From Victivallales bacterium (lineage in GTDB: Bacteria; Verrucomicrobiota; Lentisphaeria; Oligosphaerales; Oligosphaeraceae), in NCBI GenBank assembly GCA_017543165.1, contig JAFYGL010000344.1:1-7406 (forward strand): a DNA stretch of 7,406 nucleotides. Reading direction: 5' to 3'. A program made the translations under genes and the position numbers. Under the pieces are notes generated by a model. It was given only the letters and a program-made list of their open reading frames with translations, made no database searches and was not told the origin of the DNA. Positions 1 to 6,654 of this stretch are shown here, piece by piece (the first letter of the stretch is position 1; each line of letters opens with the position of its first letter).

Positions 1-21
1 ATGTTTTCATCAGTTGGACAG

Positions 22-47
22 CCATACAGGATGGCCAACCTGTATGG
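22..47. repeat. Inverted repeat, 9-bp arms
   Basis: CCATACAGG (22-30) is the exact reverse complement of CCTGTATGG (39-47), with an 8-base loop between them. It is the first of three consecutive inverted repeats in the A2M leader. Its loop and right arm contain GGCCAAC, which recurs in the next palindrome, so the two may derive from one repeat family. It could be an mRNA hairpin or an operator-like site. Confidence 0.7.
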
Positions 48-68
48 ATTACCTGGGGCTTTGCCTTA

Positions 69-84
69 CAAGTTGGCCAACTTG
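69..84. repeat. Perfect 16-bp palindrome
   Basis: CAAGTTGGCCAACTTG reads identically on both strands across all 16 bases, centred between 76 and 77. Its symmetry suits a dimeric DNA-binding protein, and it can also fold as a 6-bp hairpin with a GGCC loop. It lies 64 bases upstream of the chosen A2M start. Whether it is an operator or part of a dispersed repeat cannot be told from one copy. Confidence 0.7.
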
Positions 85-85
85 A

Positions 86-108
86 GTGAGCGCCGCTTCG
101 GCGCTCAC
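86..108 (+). repeat. GC-rich hairpin, perfect 10-bp stem
   Basis: GTGAGCGCCG (86-95) pairs exactly with CGGCGCTCAC (99-108) around a 3-base loop. The stem is strong enough to form in RNA. The following bases contain only a short T-run (GTTTTG at 115-120) set several bases away, so it is a poor intrinsic terminator. It could be a REP-like element or an mRNA-stabilising hairpin 40 bases before the A2M start codon. Confidence 0.65.
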
Positions 109-134
109 ATGGATGTTTTGAATCTGCAATCAAC

Positions 135-141
135 AAGAGGG
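135..141 (+). promoter_or_regulatory. Ribosome binding site of the A2M gene
   Basis: AAGAGGG lies 6 bases before ATG 148. This Shine-Dalgarno match, together with the signal peptide that starts immediately after it, decides the start codon in favour of 148 over ATG 1. Confidence 0.7.
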
Positions 142-147
142 AATAAT

Positions 148-3100
148 ATGAGAAACTTCTGGCTGCTGATACTTTCAATGTTTTGCGCAACATGCCTTGC
201 GGATATGGCAGAGGCCCAAAAGGACTACGACATGGGCAACTACAAATTCGCCCTGGAGAAATACAAGAAGGCATTGTATTCGCAGGCGACGTCACCCCAG
301 GATGCGGCGGAATGCTTTGAAAAAGCATGCGACTGCCTGGATAAATTGAGGCATCTGGACAGTGAAATCGACGAATTGGCGGCACGTGCGCTTGATGCAC
401 AGCATAATCACTGGCGCATCGCATTGCAGGTTGCAAAAAACCTTCGCAGAGCATCCAATTGCGGATGGCTGGCAGAAGGGCGTTTCCAAAGGGGCGGGCG
501 CCACAATGGCGGCAAGTGGCTTGACGCATCAGAGCGGGACAGGGCATTCGGCCTGAGGATTCTGGCCAAGGCGGAAGGCAAGCCGGACACAGCCCAACAA
601 AAATGGGAATACTACAGACTGATGCTCCTTTTGCTGATGCAGAACCGTCAAGGCCAGGCTTGGAAACTCCAGTTGCTGACAGATATTGAGAAAGAACCTG
701 ACTGGGAACAAGGCAACTACGATGACTGGAACTGTTCAGGTGCGCCTGTGGATGAAAATGGCCAGCCTGTCTTCTACAAGACGCCCCGCTCCTGGGAAGA
801 GGCAATCAATGACGGCGAACGCCTACGCTGGCTGCTTGGCGAAATTGCCAAGAATGGCCGACCTGACGATGCGGCTATATGGTATGCAGATTTCCTCTGC
901 TCGCAGTTCGATGTTTCCAATCTGTTCGGCCTGAATAGGGACAGGGACATGGCGAAATGGCTGGCGGAACTGGACGAATTGCCTGAAAACGAGACCTTTG
1001 CGCAACTTGCCACGGGCATCAAGCGCCTCGCCCTGCCAGAGGAACATTCGTATGTAAAACTGTACAAGAGCATCAAGCCAGGCAGCAACTTATATAGCCA
1101 GGCACAATTCAAACTGGGCGAGATTTACTCCGCACGCAGAAAATATGACAATGCGGCGGAATGCTACAAGAATGCCAAGCCACACCCAATGGCAGAGGAA
1201 AAACTCAAGGCAATCATAGACGACTGGTGCCTGATAAATGAAAGAAAGCCAATTCACCCAAATGAAAAGCCTGACATTGAACTGCGCTTCAGAAACGCGA
1301 AAAAAGTCGCGTTCCGCTGCTGGAAAGTGGACATGCCTGCCGTTGCAAAGCACATCAAGGCCAATATTGAGAACAGGCATGTCGGCACATACTATCTCAG
1401 GGAGCCAGGACGACTGATACTCAATGACGAGCAGGGCAATCAATTCAAGTCCGAGGCGGAATGGCGTTTTCTAGAGGGCAAGCCCACAAGTTGGGAAGCC
1501 TCCCTTGCGCCGAAGCCACACCACTTTGACACCAACGCCACAATACAACTTCCAGTATCAGGCGCAGGCGTGTATCTGCTGGAGGCACGCACTGGCGAGC
1601 ATGTCAGCCGCAGATGCTTTGCCATCGAGGGCGCAAAGATTGTCTCCAAACAAATCGAAGGTGTTTATTTCTGGCAGGTGCTGGACAGCATCAGCGGAAA
1701 GCCCCTGCCAGGCGTAAACGTGGATTTTCTTGCTTGGAACAACAGGTGGAATCCCAAGGCAGCCAAGAATGCAGTAACAAAGGTCAGCAAGCACCTCACC
1801 AGCGACAAAGACGGCTGCATCTATCTGGACAAAAATGGACTGGACCAGAAAATATATTGGCAGGATTCCATAATGGAGGCAGACTGCGGCGACACAGGAT
1901 ATGCACTATGGACAGGCTATCTTGCCAGGGACGACAGGCATGGCATCGACACGCTGAGAAACACCCGCCATTACGCGGTCACGGACAGGCCAGTGTATCA
2001 TCCTGGCGACACTGTGCACATCAAGGTATGGATAAGCAACGCGGAATATGGCAGCAACAGCAAGAACGCATACGCCAGCAGAAAGGACCTGGATTTCCAA
2101 CTATTTAGTCCAAGACACGAAAAAATGAAGCAGGAGAAACTCAGTTCCGATGAATACGGGGCAGTTGAGACCAGCTGGGTAGTTCCAGAGGATGCAATGC
2201 TGGGCGTCTATAGCTTCAACTGCGCCAGAGGCTATGGACGCTTCCGCGTGGAGGAATACCGCAAGCCTGAATATGAGGTGCTTATCGACACGCCCAAAGA
2301 ACCGCTGTTGCTGGGAGACAAGGCATCCCTGAAACTGCGGGCAAAATACTATTTCGGCATGCCTGTCACGGACGCCAGCGTCTCAATCAGAATTGAAAGA
2401 CGCCAGAAAAACCTGGAATGGTGGCCAATCGGATACTGGGACTGGCTGTATGGCAATGGCTATTGCTGGCTTCAGGAGGAGTATCCATGGTATCCTGGCT
2501 GGAAGCACTGGGGCGTATGCAGGCCGCGCCCCTTCTGGTGGCACCATTGGGACAGGTCTGCGCCAGAACTCATCAGCAACATTACAGGCACAATCAAGCA
2601 GGACGGCACATTCACCATACCACTTGACACAGAAGGCGCAAAACTGCTGTATCCAGACAAGGACCACATCTACACCATCACCGCCGAGGTAAGGGACAAG
2701 TCCAGGCGCACCATCGTGGGCAACGCCACAGTCATCGCCGCCACAAAGCCATTCAATGTATATGTACATCCACACAGGGGCTTCTACGAGCCAGGCAAGA
2801 GAATGCAGATTGCTTTCCATGCCAGGACGCCAGACGGCAAACCAGTCCAGGGCAGCGCAGTGGCAAAGCTCCTTCGCGTAACCTACGACAAGAATGGCAA
2901 TCCAAAAGAGAAACTGCTGCGGCAAGACAAACTCACATTTGCGGAAGAAGGCACATCCTCCGTGGATTGGGTGGTGGACAAGGCTGGGCAATACCGCATT
3001 TCCTGCGTGCTCACTGACGCGAAAGGGCGCAGCCAGGAAGGAGCCACCCTGGTGACAGCACGCGGAAAGACTGCCGTTGCAGGCAAGGATTTCCGCTGGA

Positions 3101-6100
3101 ATGACCTGGAACTGATACCAGAAATGACGGAATACGCGCCAGGCGAAACACTGCGCATAGCAATCAACACATCCATCAAGGACAGCACGGTCATGCTGTT
3201 CCCACGCGCCAGGAACGGCATCTGCGGCAAGCCCCAGATATTGCATCTTCCTTCAGGAAGCACCGTGTATGAAACGACCATCACAGAAGAAGACATGCCC
3301 AACATCATCTTCGAGGCATATTCGGTATCTAAGGGGCAAATCCACAATGTGGCAAGGGAGGTCTTCATCCCGCCAGTGCAACGCACTTTGGATGTCACTG
3401 TCACGCCAGAAAACACCAATGCAAAGCCTGGCACGACTGACAAACTGCAAATACAAGTGCGGAACAAGGACGGCAAGCCCAGGCCTGCAAGCCTGGCGGT
3501 CACCGTGTATGACCGCAGCGTGGACGCAATAGGGGGCGACTGCCTGCCTGGCGACATACGGGAGCGATTCTGGAAATGGCGCAGAAGGCATTCACCTGCT
3601 GTGAACGCCTACAATCTTATGACAGTACACCTGCTGCTTCAAGGTGAAACACAGATGCCATGGCTCGGCATGTTCGAGGAGATAGCATACGAACTAAATG
3701 CGGAGAATGGCGACTTGGCAATGGGCGCGGCTTCTTCAAACGGCATCTTGAGGAAAGCCGCTGGCGGCAGGAGGATGAAGACAATGGGAATGGACGCCGC
3801 AGCGGCTCCGATGATGATGGCCAGCAACTCTATAAAGGAAGCCGTCTCCGAAATGGCAATGGATGTGGCACCTGCGCCAATGGGCGCCGCTGATGCTGGC
3901 AACGCCGATGTTCGCAGCGACTTTGCGGACACCGCCTTCTGGCAGGGAAATGTGCCTGTGGGCGAGGATGGCAAGGCAGAATGCCAAGTGAAGCTGCCAG
4001 ACAACCTAACATCCTGGAAGGTATGCGTCTGGGCAATTTCCGAAAACAGCGCGGTAGGCTCCGCCATTTCTGAAATCATTACATCCAAGGACCTTATGGT
4101 GCGATTGGAGACGCCACGCTTCCTGGTTGAGAATGACACTGTCACCATAAGCGCACTGGTCAACAGCAAGATTCCAGGCAAGACCGAGGTGGAGCTTCAA
4201 CTGGAATTGCTGGGCGACAATGCGCAATTGCTTCAGAATGCAAGGCAGGCAGTCTCCGTCATGGGCAACAAGGACGCACGTTGCGACTGGCGCATCGCCG
4301 CCAAGAAGGCTGGCTACATCACATTCCGTGTCAAAGCGCAAGCCCGCAACAGCCAGGGCGAAATCGAAAGCGACAGCATGGAAAGTTCCATTCCAATATT
4401 GAAGCACGGCACCCAGAAACTCATCAGCCGCCCTGGCGTAATTGCCTCCAATGCCTCCAAGTGGAAAACGACCATCGACATTCCAGAGCAGATTGGCGAA
4501 GGAAAGGGGCTTCTCACGGTGAACTGGTCGCCGTCATTGGCGCTGGCAATGGCGGAAGCCCTGCCCTACCTCATCAGTTTTGAATATGAATGCACGGAGC
4601 AGACACTCAACCGCTTCCTGCCTGCGCTGGCAGTGCGCACCACTTTGAACAAACTGGGCATGAGCCTGTCCGATGTTGCCAGCCATTCGGCAAACCTAAA
4701 TCCGCAACTGTTAAGTTCCGCGGATGAACGCAAGGCATACTACGCCATGCGCTTTGACAACAAGGCAGTGCTGGAGGACGCCGAACTGGACAAGTTGATA
4801 CGCAGGAATCTGCGGCATCTGCTGAATATGCAGTGCAGCGACGGCGGCTGGGGATGGTTCAGCGGAATTGGAGAACGCTCCTGGCCACACAATACGCTGC
4901 TCGTCGTTGAAGGGCTGCTCAAGACAAAAGAATGCGGCTTCCCATTCGAGCAGCAGGCCCTAAAGCGCGGCATTGAATGGCTGAAGCGCTTCCAGAAAAC
5001 CCAAATAGAACACATCAGGGACAAGAAACACTACAAGCAAAAGCCAGACGCCATGGACGCATACGCCTTCGCGGTCCTCTGCAACGCGGGCAGTCCAAGC
5101 AAGGAAATGGCAGAACTCCTTTGGGCGGCCAAGGACGAACTGCCCCTCATGGGCAAGATACATTTTGCGGAAGGACTGTTGAAAATGAAGGACAGCAGGA
5201 TTGCACTCCTCATGGAGAACATCAGCCAATTTGCAAAGCATGACGATGAAAACCAGACTGCGTTCCTGGACTTCGGCGATTCCTTCTACTGGATGTGGTA
5301 CAATGACGAAAACGAGGCCATGGCAAGGTGGCTGTCACTGCTGGTAAAGCATGGGCAGGACAAGAACACGCCGCCGCGCCTGGTCAAGTATCTGCTCAAC
5401 AACAGGCGATATGCTGGACGCTGGAAATCCACCAGGGACACAGCCGCCTGCGTGGAGGCATTTGCGGAATACCTGCTCGCAACAGGAGAAGGCAAGAGCA
5501 ATGTGGAATTGCAAGTCCTGCTTGACGGCAAGGAGATTGCCGCCACCACCCTCACGGCCAACAATCCATTTGCGGGACCGCTGTCCATTGCCGTGCCGAT
5601 TCTTCCTGGCAAGCACACATTGGAAGTGCGCAAGGACGGAAACGCGCCTCTCTACATAAACGCCTACGCTGACTTCTTCTCAATGGAGGACTTCATCAAG
5701 GCAGAGGGGCTTGAAATCAAGGTGAAGCGCAATGTTTACAGGGTAAAGCAAGTGGAGGCAGATGCGGCAGGAAGCAACTACAGGGGCGGCATCCGAAACA
5801 AAAAGGTGCTGAAGGACGAAAAGAAACTGCTTGGCAGCAAGGACACCGTAAAAAGCGGAGATTTGCTGGAGGTGGAACTAGTACTTGAAAGCAAAAACGA
5901 CTACGAATACATAATCCTGGAGGATTTCCGTCCTGCGGGAACCGATGCACTCCAGCAAAAGAGCGGATATCTGCCAGGTCTTGACGGCGCATACGCGGAA
6001 TTCCGCGCCAGCAAAGTCGCGCTGTTCATACGCAGCCTTCCACGTGGAAAACGTGTATTGACATACCGCCTCAAAGCGGAAAATCCAGGCAAGTTCAGCG

Positions 6101-6189
6101 GCCTGCCCGCAAAGGCCTCCGCCATGTACGCGCCCGAACTGAAAGGCAACTCGGACGAGTGCAAACTAGAGGTAAAAGACACGCCATAA
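148..6189 (+). CDS. Large alpha-2-macroglobulin family protein with thioester motif
   Basis: Predicted exported protease-trapping protein, 2013 residues, ending in TAA. In this family a protease cuts the bait region, the protein changes shape, and the exposed Cys-Gln thioester captures the protease covalently; bacterial members are thought to guard the envelope. What is visible, numbered from Met1 at base 148: a signal peptide of about 18 residues (hydrophobic core, Cys-Leu-Ala before the likely cut, no canonical lipobox); TPR-like helices at about 25-60 and 312-345; MG-type beta domains from about 375; an MG2 signature (TDRPVYHPGDTV) at 612-623; a Trp-rich insertion at 758-801; a further MG domain near 872; a bait-region domain from about 987; a Met/Ala-rich bait segment at 1192-1250; the A2M domain from about 1256; the thioester CTEQ at 1482-1485; GGWGWF at 1566-1571 in the alpha-helical thioester domain; and a C-terminal domain with DFRPAG at 1926-1931. 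It is longer than E. coli YfhM (about 1650 residues), mainly because of the N-terminal helical part. The family call is firm; physiological role and location (periplasmic or surface) are inferred. Confidence 0.93.
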   Translation: MRNFWLLILSMFCATCLADMAEAQKDYDMGNYKFALEKYKKALYSQATSPQDAAECFEKACDCLDKLRHLDSEIDELAARALDAQHNHWRIALQVAKNLRRASNCGWLAEGRFQRGGRHNGGKWLDASERDRAFGLRILAKAEGKPDTAQQKWEYYRLMLLLLMQNRQGQAWKLQLLTDIEKEPDWEQGNYDDWNCSGAPVDENGQPVFYKTPRSWEEAINDGERLRWLLGEIAKNGRPDDAAIWYADFLCSQFDVSNLFGLNRDRDMAKWLAELDELPENETFAQLATGIKRLALPEEHSYVKLYKSIKPGSNLYSQAQFKLGEIYSARRKYDNAAECYKNAKPHPMAEEKLKAIIDDWCLINERKPIHPNEKPDIELRFRNAKKVAFRCWKVDMPAVAKHIKANIENRHVGTYYLREPGRLILNDEQGNQFKSEAEWRFLEGKPTSWEASLAPKPHHFDTNATIQLPVSGAGVYLLEARTGEHVSRRCFAIEGAKIVSKQIEGVYFWQVLDSISGKPLPGVNVDFLAWNNRWNPKAAKNAVTKVSKHLTSDKDGCIYLDKNGLDQKIYWQDSIMEADCGDTGYALWTGYLARDDRHGIDTLRNTRHYAVTDRPVYHPGDTVHIKVWISNAEYGSNSKNAYASRKDLDFQLFSPRHEKMKQEKLSSDEYGAVETSWVVPEDAMLGVYSFNCARGYGRFRVEEYRKPEYEVLIDTPKEPLLLGDKASLKLRAKYYFGMPVTDASVSIRIERRQKNLEWWPIGYWDWLYGNGYCWLQEEYPWYPGWKHWGVCRPRPFWWHHWDRSAPELISNITGTIKQDGTFTIPLDTEGAKLLYPDKDHIYTITAEVRDKSRRTIVGNATVIAATKPFNVYVHPHRGFYEPGKRMQIAFHARTPDGKPVQGSAVAKLLRVTYDKNGNPKEKLLRQDKLTFAEEGTSSVDWVVDKAGQYRISCVLTDAKGRSQEGATLVTARGKTAVAGKDFRWNDLELIPEMTEYAPGETLRIAINTSIKDSTVMLFPRARNGICGKPQILHLPSGSTVYETTITEEDMPNIIFEAYSVSKGQIHNVAREVFIPPVQRTLDVTVTPENTNAKPGTTDKLQIQVRNKDGKPRPASLAVTVYDRSVDAIGGDCLPGDIRERFWKWRRRHSPAVNAYNLMTVHLLLQGETQMPWLGMFEEIAYELNAENGDLAMGAASSNGILRKAAGGRRMKTMGMDAAAAPMMMASNSIKEAVSEMAMDVAPAPMGAADAGNADVRSDFADTAFWQGNVPVGEDGKAECQVKLPDNLTSWKVCVWAISENSAVGSAISEIITSKDLMVRLETPRFLVENDTVTISALVNSKIPGKTEVELQLELLGDNAQLLQNARQAVSVMGNKDARCDWRIAAKKAGYITFRVKAQARNSQGEIESDSMESSIPILKHGTQKLISRPGVIASNASKWKTTIDIPEQIGEGKGLLTVNWSPSLALAMAEALPYLISFEYECTEQTLNRFLPALAVRTTLNKLGMSLSDVASHSANLNPQLLSSADERKAYYAMRFDNKAVLEDAELDKLIRRNLRHLLNMQCSDGGWGWFSGIGERSWPHNTLLVVEGLLKTKECGFPFEQQALKRGIEWLKRFQKTQIEHIRDKKHYKQKPDAMDAYAFAVLCNAGSPSKEMAELLWAAKDELPLMGKIHFAEGLLKMKDSRIALLMENISQFAKHDDENQTAFLDFGDSFYWMWYNDENEAMARWLSLLVKHGQDKNTPPRLVKYLLNNRRYAGRWKSTRDTAACVEAFAEYLLATGEGKSNVELQVLLDGKEIAATTLTANNPFAGPLSIAVPILPGKHTLEVRKDGNAPLYINAYADFFSMEDFIKAEGLEIKVKRNVYRVKQVEADAAGSNYRGGIRNKKVLKDEKKLLGSKDTVKSGDLLEVELVLESKNDYEYIILEDFRPAGTDALQQKSGYLPGLDGAYAEFRASKVALFIRSLPRGKRVLTYRLKAENPGKFSGLPAKASAMYAPELKGNSDECKLEVKDTP
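2419..2550 (+). other. Trp-rich insertion in an MG domain of the A2M protein
   Basis: Residues 758-801 of the A2M protein contain 11 tryptophans in 44 residues, plus many Tyr, His, Pro and Gly and two cysteines (773 and 791). It interrupts what otherwise reads as a beta-sandwich MG domain, after the strand segment ending at residues 747-752. Such an aromatic loop could mediate protein, glycan or membrane-surface contact; that is inference. Confidence 0.6.
3721..3897 (+). other. Met/Ala-rich bait region of the A2M protein
   Basis: Residues 1192-1250 form a low-complexity segment between the bait-region and MG domains on one side and the A2M domain (from about 1256) on the other, which is where the protease bait lies in this family. 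It has 10 Met in 54 residues, many Ala, a basic patch (LRK, then GRRMK at 1207-1211) that trypsin-like proteases could cut, and no predicted fold. Confidence 0.65.
4591..4602 (+). other. Thioester motif Cys-Thr-Glu-Gln of the A2M protein
   Basis: Codons for C1482-T1483-E1484-Q1485. The Cys and Gln that form the internal beta-cysteinyl-gamma-glutamyl thioester are both present, so the protein should be able to capture proteases covalently. The residue before Cys is Glu (YECTEQ), where the classical motif has Gly (YGCxEQ). Confidence 0.85.
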
Positions 6190-6196
6190 CCACACA

Positions 6197-6238
6197 GCTC
6201 CTAGCCATCGCACCAGTGGCGAGCCTCTCGCTAGGAGC
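6197..6238 (+). repeat. Inverted repeat just after the A2M stop codon
   Basis: GCTCCTAGC (6197-6205) is the exact reverse complement of GCTAGGAGC (6230-6238), with a 24-base loop. It begins 8 bases after the TAA stop and overlaps the left part of the inverted repeat unit. It may help form the 3' end of the A2M mRNA, but no T-run follows directly. Confidence 0.55.
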
Positions 6239-6269
6239 ACCTCTCGCCATTTGCCGTAGTAGCGACGGC
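6210..6269 (-). repeat. Inverted copy of the 3' repeat unit
   Basis: The reverse complement of these 60 bases matches 6356-6415 at 54 of 60 positions by hand alignment without gaps. This is the only copy in this orientation, and it faces the direct copies. Confidence 0.75.
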
Positions 6270-6298
6270 GAGACGCGCTACTACGGCAAATGGCGAGA
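6242..6298 (+). terminator. Perfect 23-bp stem-loop, possible A2M transcript end
   Basis: Bases 6242-6264 pair without mismatch to 6276-6298 around an 11-base loop. It is formed by the inverted repeat unit meeting the first direct copy. It lies 52 bases after the A2M stop and is followed by TTTT at 6305-6308, six bases from the stem. The stem is far longer than needed and the T-run is short and offset, so it may be a barrier or mRNA-protecting structure more than a classical intrinsic terminator. Confidence 0.4.
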
Positions 6299-6340
6299 CA
6301 CGCCTTTTACGAATGGCTCGCCATTGGCGCGACGGCTGGG
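6276..6340 (+). repeat. Direct 3' repeat unit, copy 1
   Basis: Begins with CGCTACTACGGCAAATGGCG. Its first 61 bases align without gaps to 6361-6421 at 48 of 61 positions. The two ends are conserved; the middle (6299-6314) has diverged. About 20 unrelated bases (6341-6360) separate it from the next copy. Confidence 0.7.
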
Positions 6341-6360
6341 AAACGCTTCGCTAAGGCCGT

Positions 6361-6424
6361 CGCTACTACGGCAACTGGCGCGACGTGCTCCTAGCGATAG
6401 GCTTGCCACTGGCGCGACGGCGGG
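6361..6424 (+). repeat. Direct 3' repeat unit, copy 2
   Basis: Begins with CGCTACTACGGCAACTGGCG and includes GCTCCTAGCG (6387-6396), the reverse complement of 6229-6238. It is the copy closest to the inverted unit. A 60-base sample (6361-6420) is about 67% G+C by hand count, against about 30% for the spacer just downstream. Confidence 0.7.
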
Positions 6425-6425
6425 A

Positions 6426-6448
6426 CGCTACTACGGCAACTGGCGAGA
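6426..6448 (+). repeat. Truncated direct 3' repeat unit, copy 3
   Basis: Only the first 23 bases of the unit are present; they differ from 6276-6298 at a single position. The repeat ends abruptly at TGGCGAGA, and the composition then drops to A+T-rich. Confidence 0.7.
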
Positions 6449-6501
6449 TATTAAGTGCACTATTCCAACAAAAAACATGCAAAAAAGTTTCCAGAAACAT
6501 A

Positions 6502-6529
6502 TTGTCATAGAGCCATGACTGGTTACATT
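6502..6529 (+). promoter_or_regulatory. Candidate sigma70-type promoter
   Basis: TTGTCA (6502-6507, 5 of 6 to the -35 consensus) and TACATT (6524-6529, 4 of 6 to the -10) are separated by 16 bases. Transcription would start near 6536 and run through the structured RNA into the downstream gene. Such matches arise often by chance in A+T-rich DNA. Confidence 0.25.
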
Positions 6530-6625
6530 ATGCCTGTTCTTCAATTGTTTTTAGACAACAACTCATAGACCTTGAAAGGAATTAAAACACTTACCAGAAA
6601 CAACTATCTCTATTTTTGATACATA

Positions 6626-6647
6626 GCCAGCATTACAAATAGCTGGC
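6626..6647 (+). repeat. Small hairpin ahead of the structured RNA
   Basis: GCCAGC (6626-6631) pairs with GCTGGC (6642-6647) around a 10-base A+T loop, 7 bases before the long rod begins. It could be the first helix of the same RNA. The loop contains TACAAA, which could equally be a poor -10. Confidence 0.45.
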
Positions 6648-6654
6648 GTCGTGC

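Larger units (their letters stand above)
1..147 (+). other. Leader region upstream of the A2M gene, probably non-coding
   Basis: The reading frame of the A2M gene is open through this stretch to the left edge of the window, and an ATG sits at base 1. I do not read it as coding, because the signal peptide begins at ATG 148 behind a good ribosome binding site. The 49 residues an upstream start would add would bury that signal peptide. The stretch contains three perfect inverted repeats (22-47, 69-84, 86-108), described separately. No convincing -35/-10 pair was found; a TGGACA at 15-20 has no acceptable -10 at normal spacing. The promoter may lie left of the window. Confidence 0.6.
6449..6654. 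other. A+T-rich spacer without a gene
   Basis: No open reading frame with a credible start and composition is seen on either strand. It holds A-runs at 6470-6475 and 6481-6486, a small inverted repeat GTCAT/ATGAC (6504-6508/6515-6519), a weak promoter-like pair (6502-6529) and a hairpin (6626-6647). It separates the repeat block from the structured RNA candidate. Confidence 0.6.

Noticed and set aside
1..147. Coding extension of the A2M gene starting at ATG 1
   Set aside because: The good ribosome binding site and signal peptide at 148 argue for the later start, and the upstream bases are mostly palindromes.
2383..3246. 287-codon open frame on the - strand
   Set aside because: It lies wholly inside the strongly supported A2M gene, has no recognisable domain, and arises from the codon composition of the opposite strand.
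3639..4181. 180-codon open frame on the - strand
   Set aside because: Antisense to the bait and A2M domain coding sequence; low-complexity Ala/Ser/Ile text mirrors the Met/Ala-rich bait.
6405..6412. GCCACTGG as part of a cobalamin riboswitch
   Set aside because: The 8-mer lies within the repeat unit and none of the other conserved cobalamin riboswitch boxes is present nearby.
6210..6448. CRISPR array
   Set aside because: Units are inverted as well as direct, degenerate, and spaced unevenly (85 and 65 bases) with related sequence between them, unlike constant repeats with unique spacers.
6481..6498. Terminator for the - strand (short hairpin then T6)
   Set aside because: The stem is only 4-5 bp, and no - strand gene lies to its right that would need it.
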